Assembly: GCF_014203045.1 (NCBI RefSeq)
Contig: NZ_JACHIF010000002.1
Location: 1 to 64,000, forward strand
Origin: Prosthecobacter dejongeii
Lineage (GTDB): Bacteria > Verrucomicrobiota > Verrucomicrobiia > Verrucomicrobiales > Verrucomicrobiaceae
Direction of reading: 5' to 3'
DNA length: 64,000 bases
The notes beneath the pieces are model-generated. The model worked only from the letters and a program-made list of their open reading frames with translations. It did not search any database and had not been told where the DNA came from. This document shows positions 25,570-37,200 of this stretch, piece after piece. Made by a program: the position numbers and the translations under genes. Positions within the stretch are counted from its first letter, which is position 1. Each line of letters begins with the position of its first letter.

Positions 25570-27342
25570 TTAGCCGACTTTTCGGCGATGATAGAGAGCA
25601 GACTCTCCGACCAAAGCTACAAGGCCGAGCACGAGCAGCCAGTAGCTGGGTGACTGACCTTGAGCCAGGGGACGGGTAGTGGATTGCAGACTGGCCCGTG
25701 CGGCGCTGGATTCAGTGGGGGAAATGAGGGAGCAGGCCACGGTGGTCTGCTGCTCTTTGGTCTGAGCTTGGTAAAAACCTACCTGTTCCAGTCGCAGTGA
25801 CTCATCGGCTGGTAAGACAAAGGACTGGCCTGTGGGTGTGCGGACCTGGGCCGAGTCCTCCACGCTCATGCTGGGGATGCGGGTAAGGCTACCTGTAGGA
25901 AAGGTGGCAGGCAGAGCGGCTTCGCGATGGCTCAGATGAGAGGCCGCATTGTGGGTGAGTACCGGAAACCAAGCGGAAAGATAAAACTGAGCTGCTAGGG
26001 GATCTAGATTCACCACGCAGAGGTTGGCCTCTCCCTGACGCACGAGATAGATCAGCGGCACACCACTTTCATCCGCCACGAGGATCACCGATCCGGATGG
26101 GGCCTTGAGTTTGCGTGCCCCGGTGAAGTTCATCGTCTCAGCATCCAGGTAGCGTAGCAAGGCATGATCTTTCAGCAGAACACGCGGGATGATCGTCTTC
26201 AGTTCATCCCCCAATTCACTCCACAGCAAACTTTCCCCTTGAGGCTGAAAAATTAAAGCTGAGCCCGTGGCTGGCGCTCGGCCCATGGCTAAAAAAAGGC
26301 GAGCTTGCTTGGCATCGGTAGCCAGTTGCAGATTCTGCTCGCTGCGCTCAAAGGCACGCACGGCATTTTCCAGGAAGAAGGCGTTTTCTGCCAGCACGCC
26401 CACGGGTAGGGGATCTCGCGTGGGCACATGCAGCCACACTTGGTTATCCAGAATTAAGGCATCTTCTTTCTCGATACTGGCTGTCCAGTTACCTGTCTGA
26501 GCATCTTCCAGTGTCAGGGTAACCGCCGCATTGAGGCCGGGCTTCACTTGGAGAGGGATGAGTTTGACGAGTTGATGACTGTCTTCATGACGCAGCATCA
26601 GGTCCACCGAGACGGTCTCTTTGAAGGTGGATTGCATCACCACAAACAAACCCAGGCGCAGTCCTTCGCCAGGCACGGGGCGCAGATCTGCCCGCACGAT
26701 GCCGATATTGGGGGCTTCACTGGGGATTTTTAGCACTTCCACTTGGGAGAGCAGGCTGGCATCATCCACGCAGCCGTCGGTGATTAAAATGACACGGGTG
26801 TTTTTCAGACCCTCTTGTCCGGGATGTACTGCACGTAAAGCCTCACTTTGAGAGGGAAGTTGGCTGGGCTGGATACTATCCACTGCTTCTAACAAACTGC
26901 GTCGGTGCCGGGTGGGTTGGGCACGCATGGTCAGGCGATCTGCCATGCTGGCCACCGCAGCACGCTGGCTGCCGTGAAGGGCGGTGATGAGTTCCCGCGC
27001 TTTTTGTTGGGCCCGTTCCAGTCTTGTCTGGCCGTCTTCTTTGGCCGACATGGAGGCGGAGTGATCCACGATGATGAGCAGGTCCTTGCGTTCATCACCT
27101 TCCAGGTCCGGCTCAGCTAAAGCCAGTGCAATGGCGGCGAACGCTAATGCCATCAGCAACAGAGACCAGATGTCACGCAGTCTCTTGAAAAGTGCGGAAG
27201 AGCGTTTCTCTGTGAAGATCTTCTGCCATAGAAAGAAGGCCGTCACGGGCTTTTTCCGAGGCCGCACTTTGAGGAAATAGATGGCTGCCAGCGGGGCGAG
27301 CGCTGCCAGAGTCCACAAAAGAGCTGGATTGAGAAAGGTCAC
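25570..27342 (-). CDS. BatA-like membrane VWA protein
   Basis: 590 residues. It begins with the BatA N-terminal domain (PF07584-like): MTFLNPALLWTLAALAPLAAIYFLKVRPRK, then TAFFLWQKI and a second helix (about 58-76). A VWA domain follows with MIDAS D93-H-S95-A-S97 and DGCVDDASLL. The remaining 350 residues are beta-rich, and a last transmembrane helix lies at about 567-584. The layout fits Bat-type aerotolerance operon proteins, whose molecular role is not settled. It is 11 nt downstream of the DUF58 gene and 20 nt upstream of the double-VWA gene, so the four genes form one transcription unit. Confidence 0.88.
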   Translation of the reverse strand: MTFLNPALLWTLAALAPLAAIYFLKVRPRKKPVTAFFLWQKIFTEKRSSALFKRLRDIWSLLLMALAFAAIALALAEPDLEGDERKDLLIIVDHSASMSAKEDGQTRLERAQQKARELITALHGSQRAAVASMADRLTMRAQPTRHRRSLLEAVDSIQPSQLPSQSEALRAVHPGQEGLKNTRVILITDGCVDDASLLSQVEVLKIPSEAPNIGIVRADLRPVPGEGLRLGLFVVMQSTFKETVSVDLMLRHEDSHQLVKLIPLQVKPGLNAAVTLTLEDAQTGNWTASIEKEDALILDNQVWLHVPTRDPLPVGVLAENAFFLENAVRAFERSEQNLQLATDAKQARLFLAMGRAPATGSALIFQPQGESLLWSELGDELKTIIPRVLLKDHALLRYLDAETMNFTGARKLKAPSGSVILVADESGVPLIYLVRQGEANLCVVNLDPLAAQFYLSAWFPVLTHNAASHLSHREAALPATFPTGSLTRIPSMSVEDSAQVRTPTGQSFVLPADESLRLEQVGFYQAQTKEQQTTVACSLISPTESSAARASLQSTTRPLAQGQSPSYWLLVLGLVALVGESALYHRRKVG

Positions 27343-27353
27343 GTCGAAGAGAA

Positions 27354-28217
27354 TTAGGTGACCAAACCACCGCGTCGCAGGAGGTCGGTGATGACTTCTT
27401 CAAAGGGCTGATCCGGCGTGGCGCGGATATGGCCGATGCCGCGTTTGGCACAGGTGCTTTTCAGGTTCTCGTTCCACTCCGCCACGGCTTGTTCGTAGAG
27501 CTTGGCCTCACGGGGGGAGATGGTGACACGCTGCGCTTGACCGGACTCCACGCACTCCAGGGTGACATCGCCTTTCCATTCGCAATGCAGGTCGTTCGCA
27601 TCCAGCGTTTGCAGGCAAAAAACTTCATGCTTGTGCCATTGCAGGCGACTGAGGCCCTCTTCAAAACCACCGGGTAACAAAAAGTCTGACACAACACACA
27701 CAAGGCCTTTGCGGCGGTGACGAGCCTCAAACTCGCGCGCACAAGCAGAAAGGTCAGTGCCGCCGCCGAAGCTGGTGGCTAGCTCCAGAGACTTTAAAAA
27801 AGGCAGCACCTGATTTCGTCCGCGGCTGGGTTCAAACAAAGGTAGGAGCTTATCCGCTAGGCCATACACGGCTAGCCGATCTAATGTATTGAGGGCGATG
27901 TAGCCCAGGGCTGCGGTGAGTTGTTTGGCATACTCCTGCTTGGAAAGCATGGAGGGGCTGCAATCCAAAAGAAGATAAATCGTGGCATCTTCTTCCAATT
28001 CAAAGAGTTTGATTAATAGTGATTCAAACTTGGCATACACACGCCAATCAATGCTGCGATAATCATCGCCTAACGAATATTGCGCATAATCTGCAAAGGT
28101 GATGCCGGCACCCTTTTTGTTGCTGCGCCGATCTGCCTGCAACGATCCGCCGAGGATCTTCCTCGCGAGAAGATACAGGGAATCGAGCCGGCGAATGAAG
28201 GCGGGATCTGTTAACAT
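27354..28217 (-). CDS. DUF58 domain protein
   Basis: 287 residues, soluble, with the DUF58 signature DYRSIDWRVYAKFESLLIKLFELEEDATIYLLLDCSPSM. D85-C-S87-P-S89 is a degenerate VWA MIDAS. RLAVYGLADKLLPLFEPSRGRNQ and the closing ATPDQPFEEVITDLLRRGGLV are also family typical. DUF58 proteins occur almost always beside moxR, and are thought to act with the AAA+ ATPase on a membrane-bound VWA complex. The gap to moxR is 92 nt and to the BatA-like gene 11 nt. Confidence 0.92.
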   Translation of the reverse strand: MLTDPAFIRRLDSLYLLARKILGGSLQADRRSNKKGAGITFADYAQYSLGDDYRSIDWRVYAKFESLLIKLFELEEDATIYLLLDCSPSMLSKQEYAKQLTAALGYIALNTLDRLAVYGLADKLLPLFEPSRGRNQVLPFLKSLELATSFGGGTDLSACAREFEARHRRKGLVCVVSDFLLPGGFEEGLSRLQWHKHEVFCLQTLDANDLHCEWKGDVTLECVESGQAQRVTISPREAKLYEQAVAEWNENLKSTCAKRGIGHIRATPDQPFEEVITDLLRRGGLVT

Positions 28218-28309
28218 GGGGCTTTTCAGAAAGCGAAAGGAAAGCTGAAAATCAGGCTTAGTTACACGCCAAGATTGAGGCTTTCGTGTCGCACTTCATG
28301 GGCTAAAAA

Positions 28310-29299
28310 TTAGGCCTTCACCTTCTCAATGACATCGGCGATGACGGTATCCGTCTTCACGCCTTCGGCTTCGCCCTCAAAGGAAAGCAAAACACGGTGG
28401 CGGAGAGCGGGAAGGGCAGCTTTGGCGATGTCTTCGCGGGCCACGTGGTAGCGACCGTCCAGCAAAGCCAGAACACGGGCGGCGGCGAGGATGGTCTGTG
28501 CACCGCGAGGGGAGGAGCCATGGCGGACATATTTTTTCACACGGTCCGTCGCGTTCACATCCGTGGGGTGAGTAGCGCGGACGATTTTGACAAGGTAATC
28601 CTGGATGCTGTTATCCAGCGGGACTTCACGCACTAACTGGCCCATCTTGAGAATGTCTTCACCGCTGGCCACTGCATTGATCTGAGGCACATGACTGCCA
28701 CCGGTGCGGTTGAGGATTTCATGGAAGTCATCGTGACTCGGCACGGGGACGAAGAGTTTGAAAAAGAAGCGATCTAGCTGTGCTTCAGGAAGAGGGTAGG
28801 TGCCGTCTTGCTCAATGGGGTTTTGCGTGGCGAGCACGAAGAAGGGTCTGGCGAGGGAGTGGGTGGTGCCCGCTACCGTCACGCGTTTTTCCTGCATGGT
28901 CTCCAGCAGCGCGGATTGGGTCTTTGGCGTGGCACGGTTGATTTCATCTGCCAGCAGCACATTGCAGAAGACAGGGCCTTGCTGGAATTCAAAAACTTTG
29001 CGGCCATCCCGATCTACCAGAATTTGCGTGCCGACGATGTCAGCAGGGAGGAGATCTGGGGTGAACTGGATGCGCTGAAACTTCAGGTGCAGAGCTTTCG
29101 CCAGTGTGTTGACCAGCGCGGTTTTGCCCAGTCCTGGAACCCCTTCAAGTAGCACATGCCCTCCACACATGACGGAGATGAGGACGTTCTCAATGACATC
29201 TCTTTGTCCCACCATGAACTTGGCGATCTCGGCACGAAGTTTTTCAAACGTGTCATGAAAATGCTGAACGGCGGCTGTGGTTTCAGGGGTGGAAGACAT
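28310..29299 (-). CDS. moxR: MoxR-family AAA+ ATPase
   Basis: 329 residues. Walker A is GVPGLGKT (53-60) and Walker B LLADEIN (115-121), followed by RATPKTQSALLETMQEKRVTV, FVLATQNPIEQDGTYPLPEAQLDRF (sensor 1 region) and GSSPRGAQTILAAARVLAL (sensor 2 region). These are the MoxR-specific versions of the AAA+ motifs. MoxR ATPases act as chaperone-like motors in the maturation or insertion of metal centres and protein complexes, together with VWA proteins. It heads the DUF58-BatA-VWA row and is preceded at 100 nt by the cysteine-rich membrane protein gene, on the same strand. Confidence 0.95.
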   Translation of the reverse strand: MSSTPETTAAVQHFHDTFEKLRAEIAKFMVGQRDVIENVLISVMCGGHVLLEGVPGLGKTALVNTLAKALHLKFQRIQFTPDLLPADIVGTQILVDRDGRKVFEFQQGPVFCNVLLADEINRATPKTQSALLETMQEKRVTVAGTTHSLARPFFVLATQNPIEQDGTYPLPEAQLDRFFFKLFVPVPSHDDFHEILNRTGGSHVPQINAVASGEDILKMGQLVREVPLDNSIQDYLVKIVRATHPTDVNATDRVKKYVRHGSSPRGAQTILAAARVLALLDGRYHVAREDIAKAALPALRHRVLLSFEGEAEGVKTDTVIADVIEKVKA

Positions 29300-29399
29300 G
29301 TGAAATGAAAAGGGGATAACAAACGATCATTGTGGACAAGAGGGACAGCATCAATGCTCTGTCAGCCTACCTCAAGGGGGCTGTGATGGACGAATGCGG

Positions 29400-31061
29400 C
29401 TATTTGGATGGCTGTTCTTCTCCCACTTGCTGGATGGCTTTAAAGTATTCCTTCACACCCGATTTGACCTCTGCGGGCACATCCTCACGCTGGACGAAGC
29501 TTTCCACCTGTCGCTGCCAAGCACGTTCGCTTTCGTTAGCACGACGGCTCGCAGCTCCACTGCCGCTGTCAGCCGATTCGATGCTAGTGCTGCTGGGGCC
29601 CGTGCCTTTTTGGCCTTGGAGTTGGTCGCGATTGCCATTGTCCTGCGTGATTTCGCTTTCATCTCGGCGGTTTTCACTGCTGCCCATCCCCGCTTTTTTC
29701 CCGCTTGGCTTTTCTCCCAGACATTGGCTGAGGGAATTGCATTCTTTATTGCCTAAGTAACCTTGGCACTTGGAGGCGCATTGGCTGAGAGATGAAAGCT
29801 TTTTCGCAGCATTGCACTGAGCGGCCGATTTGCACAGGCTTTGAGAGAGTTTTGAGATTTGCTGCTGGACTTGGCTCTGGCAGTTTTTGCATTCGGAACT
29901 GCTTGGATCCTTTTGCATTTGCTGGTCGAGTTGATTCACCTGTTGTTCCAGGGCGATCATTTGTTCGTCCATGCTTTCTTTTCCAGGATTGCCTTGGCTA
30001 CCTTGGGCTTGTTGGCTGGATTGACCACTTTTGCTGCTATTGGCTCCTGCGGCAGACTGGGATTCACTTCCTGTCTTTTGCTGGGATTGTTGGCCACTGC
30101 GCTGCTGGTAATTGCGTGCGGCGGCGGCCATGCGCTGGGCGGCGGATTTTAGCTTCGCCATTTGCTGGCGAGCTTCTTCGGGCTTTTGGCCTTCGGCCTG
30201 TGGTTGCATCTGGCGCAGTTGCTCGGCAGCTTGCTTGTAGTCTTTTTGCTCTAGCGCTTTGGCCATGGGGCGCAGGGGGGCTTCCTGCTGCAATTCTTCA
30301 GCGGCTTTGGCGAGGAGTTGTTCTTGACTGCGCAGGCTCAGTTTCTGGGCGGCTTCGGTGATGCGGCGTTCAAGTTCCGCGTATTGCCGCATGGCTTCTT
30401 TTTGATCCTTAGTTTCGCGCAATTCCTTCAGCCATTGACGCCATTCATCGGGATTGAGAAGTTCTTTTTCGTCGTCGGGCGTTTGGGTAAGAAGCTGCTC
30501 GATTTCTTTTTCTAACTCTTGGTTAATCTCCTCAGTTTTGCGGGAGGTTTCCTGTTCTAGAGAAAGGCGCTCCATGACGATGGGTGAGGGCTTTTTGAAA
30601 CCCATGACGAGAGAACTCAATAGCAGAATACCTCCGATGGTAAGCAGTTTGCGTGACCAACGCACAGGAATCGTGGCAGGCTGGCAGGAGGCCACCCGGC
30701 GGGCGGTATCTTCCACTTGAAGTGCAATGAACTCGCCCTCGCGCTGCTGTTCACTAAATCCCAGGTGGGAGCTCAAGGCATCCTTGAGACCAAAGTGATC
30801 ATCGGCAAAGCGTGCAGCCTGGCGCTCGTCATCCCGGCCTAACCACCAAGCAAGACCCGTGAGCAAGGGAAAGCCGATGGCGGCTACAACATAGCCGATG
30901 CGTGGCACGGAGTAACCTTGGAGAACCCATAATAAACACCACGCGGCTAACAAAAACCCTGTAATCAGAAGGGCCAAAGATACCATTTTCGCCAGCCTTA
31001 CCCGGTCCAGCCGGGCACGCACAGCGTTGAGGAAAATCTGGATGCGTGATTCAGCAGGCAT
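29400..31061 (-). CDS. Membrane-anchored coiled-coil protein with periplasmic cysteine cluster
   Basis: 553 residues. Three predicted transmembrane helices (about 27-47, 54-74 and 138-154) put the long C-terminal part in the periplasm if the N-terminus is inside. Residues 160-385 are charged and helical (EKEIEQLL, QLRQMQPQAE) with Gln/Ser-rich linkers, consistent with coiled coil. A compact cluster of eight cysteines lies at 391, 394, 410, 416, 428, 432, 441 and 447, too regular for chance. It ends in a polar tail and a short helix. I do not recognise a named family; DUF4175-like proteins beside moxR have a similar N-terminus. The gene lies directly upstream of moxR and downstream of the giant TPR gene, suggesting a structural part of the same complex. 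Confidence 0.75.
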   Translation of the reverse strand: MPAESRIQIFLNAVRARLDRVRLAKMVSLALLITGFLLAAWCLLWVLQGYSVPRIGYVVAAIGFPLLTGLAWWLGRDDERQAARFADDHFGLKDALSSHLGFSEQQREGEFIALQVEDTARRVASCQPATIPVRWSRKLLTIGGILLLSSLVMGFKKPSPIVMERLSLEQETSRKTEEINQELEKEIEQLLTQTPDDEKELLNPDEWRQWLKELRETKDQKEAMRQYAELERRITEAAQKLSLRSQEQLLAKAAEELQQEAPLRPMAKALEQKDYKQAAEQLRQMQPQAEGQKPEEARQQMAKLKSAAQRMAAAARNYQQRSGQQSQQKTGSESQSAAGANSSKSGQSSQQAQGSQGNPGKESMDEQMIALEQQVNQLDQQMQKDPSSSECKNCQSQVQQQISKLSQSLCKSAAQCNAAKKLSSLSQCASKCQGYLGNKECNSLSQCLGEKPSGKKAGMGSSENRRDESEITQDNGNRDQLQGQKGTGPSSTSIESADSGSGAASRRANESERAWQRQVESFVQREDVPAEVKSGVKEYFKAIQQVGEEQPSK

Positions 31062-31201
31062 AGGACGATGGATTTCGGATGGGGTTTATCAGAATGGACT
31101 AAAAATAGCAAGACTGGAGACTGCCCGCCCCAGCATTCCTTCTGACATAGACCCCTGGGTAAGCTTGATTGTTGATTCCGTCTGGAGATTCATGGGGAGA
31201 C

Positions 31202-34200
31202 TTATTGCAGGCGCTTCAGCGCGGCTTCGACATTGCGCTTTAAACCGGCGCTGATTTTGGGCTCTCGACTGAGCTCAGTCAGTAGCTTGCGAGCCTCGTC
31301 CTGACGGCCCAGGCGCTCCAAAAGATCGGTTTTACGCAAGGTGTAGTTGCCCCGTAAGCCTTGGTCAGCGCCAGCCTCTTGGATGGCGAGATCGTAGAGG
31401 GGAAGCCCGTCCTCCTTGCCGTTTTGGGCTAGCAGGTCTCCGGCTTCTGCGGTGGTCCGGCCTTTGCGTGGCAAGCTTTTACCTAAGAGGGGAGCGCTAA
31501 TAGGCAGCTCTTCCAGCGAGATCAGTTTATGGGTATTGACCAGCATGCCGATGAGATTGGGGACACCGGGGCCAGAACTTGGAAACTTAGCTTGAACCCA
31601 GGGATCAGTCATCATTTGAAGAAGAATCTTGTGGCGATCATCGAGTGACATTTTGGGCTTAGGTTTGCCGAAGAAACCGGCGCAGACAAAAAAGGTGTTT
31701 CTTTTCAGAGCCGCCATCTTTAAGGCCTTCGCATCTGCAGGAGTGAGACTTTTTTGCCAGGCAGCGTAGCTTGTGCTGTCGCCCTGCGAAGCGTGCAGCA
31801 TGCTTTTCAACAGGATGCTGGTTCCTAGGACATAGCAGTCTTCATGGCGTGGGGCACAGGCGATGAGTTTGTCGGTAAAGGTGATCACGGCTTGGACATC
31901 GCAGCGCTCACCCTTTGCCCAGTGCCATGCTAGGTAATCGAGAATGGGAGCCGCGAGGTAAGAGAAAGTGTAAGCAAGCACTTCTTCGGAATGGCTCCCT
32001 GAAGCGCTGGCCTGGGCTAGTTTTTCTAATTTAGCGATGAGGTCTGCAGATTCACCTTTTTCCCACAACTTCATGCCCAGACTGACGGCCAGGGGCTTCA
32101 TGCGTTTGAAAGTTTTCCAAGTTTCTCCCAATTCTAAAATGGCCAGGACATCGGCCTTCGCAGCCACCGCATCGTATTGATCTTTCAGTGGCAGATAAGT
32201 CTCATAAATTTCAGCGGTATATTCCAAACAGCGTGCGAGGATAGATTCGTCTGCAAAACGCGTGGATTTCATCTGGGGGACCAGCGCTATCACACGTTTA
32301 TTGCGATCCATAAAACCCGACCATTGGCTAGGTTTGGGTGGGTCTTTGAGAGTCGTGCAGATGAGTTCTCCCAATAGGGCGAGGTCTTGCCTGTCGGCAC
32401 AGGCTGTCTTGAATTTGGGCAACTGTTCGGCCAAAGTCTGGGTGAATTCGACGCCTGTCGCAGGATCATAGAGGAAGGTCTCCCAATAAGTTTCTAACCA
32501 CTGTTTTGCGACTTCATGAGCTCCGTTTGAGACGAGGATCAAAAAGGCATTTGGATCGTCTTCCAATGCTTCATTGGGGTCACTGTGCAGTAGAGTGGTC
32601 GTGGCCTCCTCGTGACCAAGACGTGCGACGATGCCGATCATGGCGCACAGCGCTTCCTCACGCGGGTTGTAAGCTCGATTGCGATTGGTGCTTTCGTTGT
32701 TGCGGCTGTTGCGCGCTAACCAGGCCTCCCATTGTTCATTGGCCGTCTTTTTCCAGACATCGTCTAAAGGTAAACGGCAGTAAGCGCGGGCGAGAGCTGG
32801 GAAATGGAATGTACCGCTGACCGCATGAAACTCTCGGTGTTCTGCTGCTACCAACGCCATGGCTGTGCGCACCACATCAGTATCGGGTCGGCGGAGTTCT
32901 TTACGACAAAGATGGGTGGCGAGGGCGATGCGGATTCGGGGATTGAGTTTCGTATTCAGCATCGTCTGGCGGTAATGTGCCCAGGCGGGGGATGTGCCAC
33001 CGAGTTCTGCCAGTTGCTTTTGCACACCTTCATTCGTGACAGAGCTGTTTTCCGTGCTGAAGAAGATGCGTGCTGCAGCCGCTAATTCTATGCGCAGGGG
33101 GCCGGTATCTCCTGTATCTTCTTTGAGAGCGGCCTTGAGGACTGGGAGGCGTGCACCTGCGGGTAACTTGGCGAAGAATTCATAAAACCCGAGAGCCAGC
33201 AAAGTCGGTGGTGTTTGGCCTAACTCTTTTTGAAGAGTGATTAACATTTCGTCCACAGCTAAGGCTGGGCGTGCAATGCCTCCGGCCTTTTTCCAGGTTT
33301 CTGACAATGTTTGGCCCCAAGTGCCCTCTTCACAGCGACCATCCAGAATCAGCAATCCTGTTTCATCTTCATGGCAGAGTTGCATGGCCAAAGCGAGGGC
33401 TGGAAGGCCAGGTGCGAGGTCGTTAAAATCATCCAACAGTTCGCTGCGGTAGGTCCAGCCCATGGTCCAAGTATCTCCGCGCCAGCCGCTGCTGGTAGCC
33501 TTGGCCTCGATCATTTTGGCGCCCTGAAGAAAGAGGGCTTTGGCTTTGGCTCGATCCTTGTTGACTAGGTCATGCATCAAGCGCGGGATCTGATCTTCAA
33601 ACCCATCATCGGTGACATTAAGGTCGCTCAATTTAGTGGCTTTCAGAATGCTATCCGCTTGGCTTAGTTGGGCTGAATTTTCCACACTTAACAGAGGGGC
33701 GAGTGCCTTGAGCAATTCTGGATCTGCCGTCTCGGGAGTTTTAAGACTGGGGATGTTGGACTTGAAAAGAGCAGTGAGGGTGGCCACCCTTTCAGGGCGC
33801 ACGGACTTCAGTTGCTCCGCTCGTTTTTTGGCCACGTTGCTGAGTGCCGCAGAGGGGTCTTCCTTGAGCATGCCTTCCACCATATCCGTGCCAAAAGTGC
33901 GTGGCTGCCGCTTAGCCATAGCCTCCCGCAGTTCTGCTAAAATGGTAGGCTTGCCACGAACACTTTGGATAATCTCGGTGAGGGGATGGTTTGCCCGACT
34001 GCTTTGAAGGGTCATGAAAGTATCCACTTCGGAGAAAGCATGGGTGGCTTCCAGAAAGGCCAGCAAATCAGCACTGTTACGTGTAACGTTGCTGCGCATT
34101 TGGTAAATGTTGTTAGCCAACCAGGCTTCGTTCTTGGTGAGGCCTATCATGCCAGCAATTTTCAGTCCCAGAGAGAGGGCGCCTTCTTCGTCTAATATTT

Positions 34201-37200
34201 GCTGGAGGGTTTGTCCCACATTGTAGGCTGCTCGGTCATTGCTGTTACCTCCTCGGCTAAACCAGTTGGTGACCCAAGTATTCATGCGCTTTTCCCAGCC
34301 TGTTTCAGAGCCAAGAGAGGCGGTCAGCCATTGTTTGAGAAAGTCTTCTATCGGGGCTTCCGGGGCCTGCCTTTGGCGCATCGCCAAGAAGCTGGGAAGG
34401 TAATAATACGTGGTGTAGCCATTGGAGGAAGTCTTCTGACTCGCAAGAACGGCGTTATCCAAGACGGTGCCGGGTAATTGACGTTCAACGCAACGATCAA
34501 CCAGCCAGATCAGTTGGCGTTGTGGACCGTATGAACTGTTTGAGTTTGGCCATGCTGTTTTTGCATAAGTGTTCGCCAGTGAAGAAAACTCTTCAGCGGA
34601 TGCTTCTCTCAAGCGGGACTGAAGTCGGTAGATCGCTGATTCTGTCTTGCCACGAGCTTGATCCGCTAAAGGCAGGATCTCTTTTTCGATGCGTTCAGAA
34701 TCCCCTTCTTTCCAGGCTCGCCAAAGGAGGAACTCGACTGGCGTTGGATTCCAGTGGGCGGTGACTTCCCGCGAATAACCATAACGCGAGCGAATGGGGG
34801 CTGGTGGGCGACTCAGTGCCGCCGCTTCCTTCAAAATAGCCTGTGCTCGCTGAGAGAGATCGTCATAAACGACTTTCAATTCACCTTTTTCCTGAAGCCT
34901 TGCGCAAGCATACCAACTGAACCCCGTATCCGCCAGGGAAGGATGTTTCATGAGAGCTCGGCAGAGGCGTTGATGAACTTCTAGAAGTCGTTTTAATTTT
35001 GGGGATTCGGCGTCATCTGCATCTGCACTTGCGCCACGGCGTGTCGAACGCGCATGGATGTAAGGCAGCGCATTCCTGCCATTGCACACGGTGTTAGCGA
35101 GGATGGACGGAAGACTGCCTGCCCAGTCGAGTGTATCAGCCAAGTTTTTTTGTGCAGCGATTTCGTCCGCGGCGAGTTCTAGCCTTTGCACGATGGTTTC
35201 TGTCAAGCTCAGTCGAGATTCCAGCTCCATGTCATAAGAGTTGCTCAATAGGTTCGTGAGTTCATTTCCAAAACCTTGACCAAGAGACTTGACCGACATC
35301 CTTTGCAGCAGTTCACCTGCTTTTTTCGGATCCGTTTTGGCGCTGATGATCATGAGCCTAACTAAAGATTCTTCTTCCTTGGGGTTGGTTTCCAGCAGAT
35401 TTTCGTAGATAGCTTCGGCTTTAGCTGTCTCATCCAGCATTTCCAACAAGCCTGCAAATTCGCGTTTTTTGTTAGGGTGAGCATTCTCTCCTGGATTGAT
35501 TTTTTCAATCATCATGGCCTGTGCGTCTTTGGCTTTATGCAAATTGATCAGCTTCTTTGCTTCGGACTTCGCGTAACTCACGTTCCCATTTAGGAAGTTG
35601 CTCTGCAGCAGGGCTTGGAGTTGTTTTAAGGTCTCACGCATGGCCGCTTCTTGATTGCCCTGTGAGATCAATTTCTGGATCTGACTGCTGTTGCTAGAGG
35701 AGTATGAGACGCTACGTGTGGACGATGCTGGGGCGGGTGTCATCGCCGCGATGCGGGCCAACTGCGCGGCTTCTTCTGTCATTTTCAGGCTCGTCATTAC
35801 ACCGATCAGTTCATCTCGCTGCTGAGGAGAAAGCCTACCCGTGCGAAGTCTTCGCACGGATTGCACGCCCTGTTCCAACTGATCTGGAGTGGGCGAAGAG
35901 ACGAGTTGTAGAGATTTCAGCAAAGCAGCATCCACGTCTTCACGCAGCGACTTATCCATCGGCGAAGCAACGGCCTGGATCAGGAGCTTGACCGCCCTCA
36001 CGTGGTCATCCCTTCGCTGAGCAAAGGCCGCCGCTTGAAGTAACTCGGCCTGACTAGCATCTGGGGAGTCTGCACGTGTTGCTAGCTCTTTTTCAATCTG
36101 GGCAAAGTCATCGGCCTTGTAGGCCAGCGCCATCCTCAGCAGAGGGGGCTTTACCTCGGAGAGGAAGGGCTTGATCTCTATAAAGGCTAAGTCCGGCTGC
36201 CCGTCTTCGGTAGGATTGGGGTTGTAGATGTCTTTGCGGTAAAACCACAGAGCTAAATGGCTGGGGAAAGCAACCGCCACAGGGAAGGGGAGCGGCTCAA
36301 GGAGCGTCTGGTGAGAGTTGCCAAACTGGGCCATCGTGCTTTTGACCGCACTATTATGTTTGAGCCCATCGCCTTCAAAAAGTCGGATTTCTTCTTCCAA
36401 TAAAACGATCAGCTCTTTCCAACCTCCCGAGGCTACCAAGGCATTGGCCACATAAGCAAAGGGCATCACGCGTGAGGCATCTACTGGGTGAGCTTTGAGG
36501 ATCGCTACGAGTAGTTTTTGAAATCGGTGCTTCTGGTTATCCGTGAGAGCTGCAGGAGTGTCGGACGGGTTGATGCGCTGGCCACCCCCTAGAAGTTGGC
36601 TGAACGGGTAAAGGCAATCTATAGGGGCATCTGGGCGCTTTTCATAGACTTCCAAAAGTTCATCCATCCACTTGCTGCCTAGTTCTGGCTGATTACGCAA
36701 AGCCACAAGGGCAGCAGAGAAGGCAATGTTTGGGCTTTTGGCACCGAAGGTTTGATACACTCGCTGGATCGCTTCAGGTGTGAGTTCGCTGGCATTGCGT
36801 GTCGCGTCATAGGCGAGCAAGGTGGGATCCCAGCCTGACTTTTCTGTGGCACCTTCCGCTGTTTTGATATTCAGGCGAGTGATGTCAATTTGTAGGTGCT
36901 GAAGTTGCTTCGTATTTGGCATGCCCGCAGCCGCAGCTTTCTGCCAAAGCTCCGCTGTTTGGGCCGCATCTAACGATTGGCTCAGCATGATCAAATGATG
37001 CGCGGCGAGGGAAGGCAATTCCTCCGCCGTGCTAGGCAGGCGCACGACCCCCGAGCTACTGCGCACATTGTAGCGTTTGACGTATTGATGGTAGTAGCTC
37101 TGGTAAACTCCAGGACCCATGAGGTTCATGAAGGTCTTAAAATCTGACGGCAGATTTTCTTCAGCAGCCTTCTGCATGCGTAAATAAATGGCTGTGAGCG

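Noticed and set aside
29332-30361. Plus-strand frames opposite the cysteine-rich membrane protein gene.
   Set aside because: They arise from the strong Gln/Ser repeat bias on the other strand and lack any family signature.
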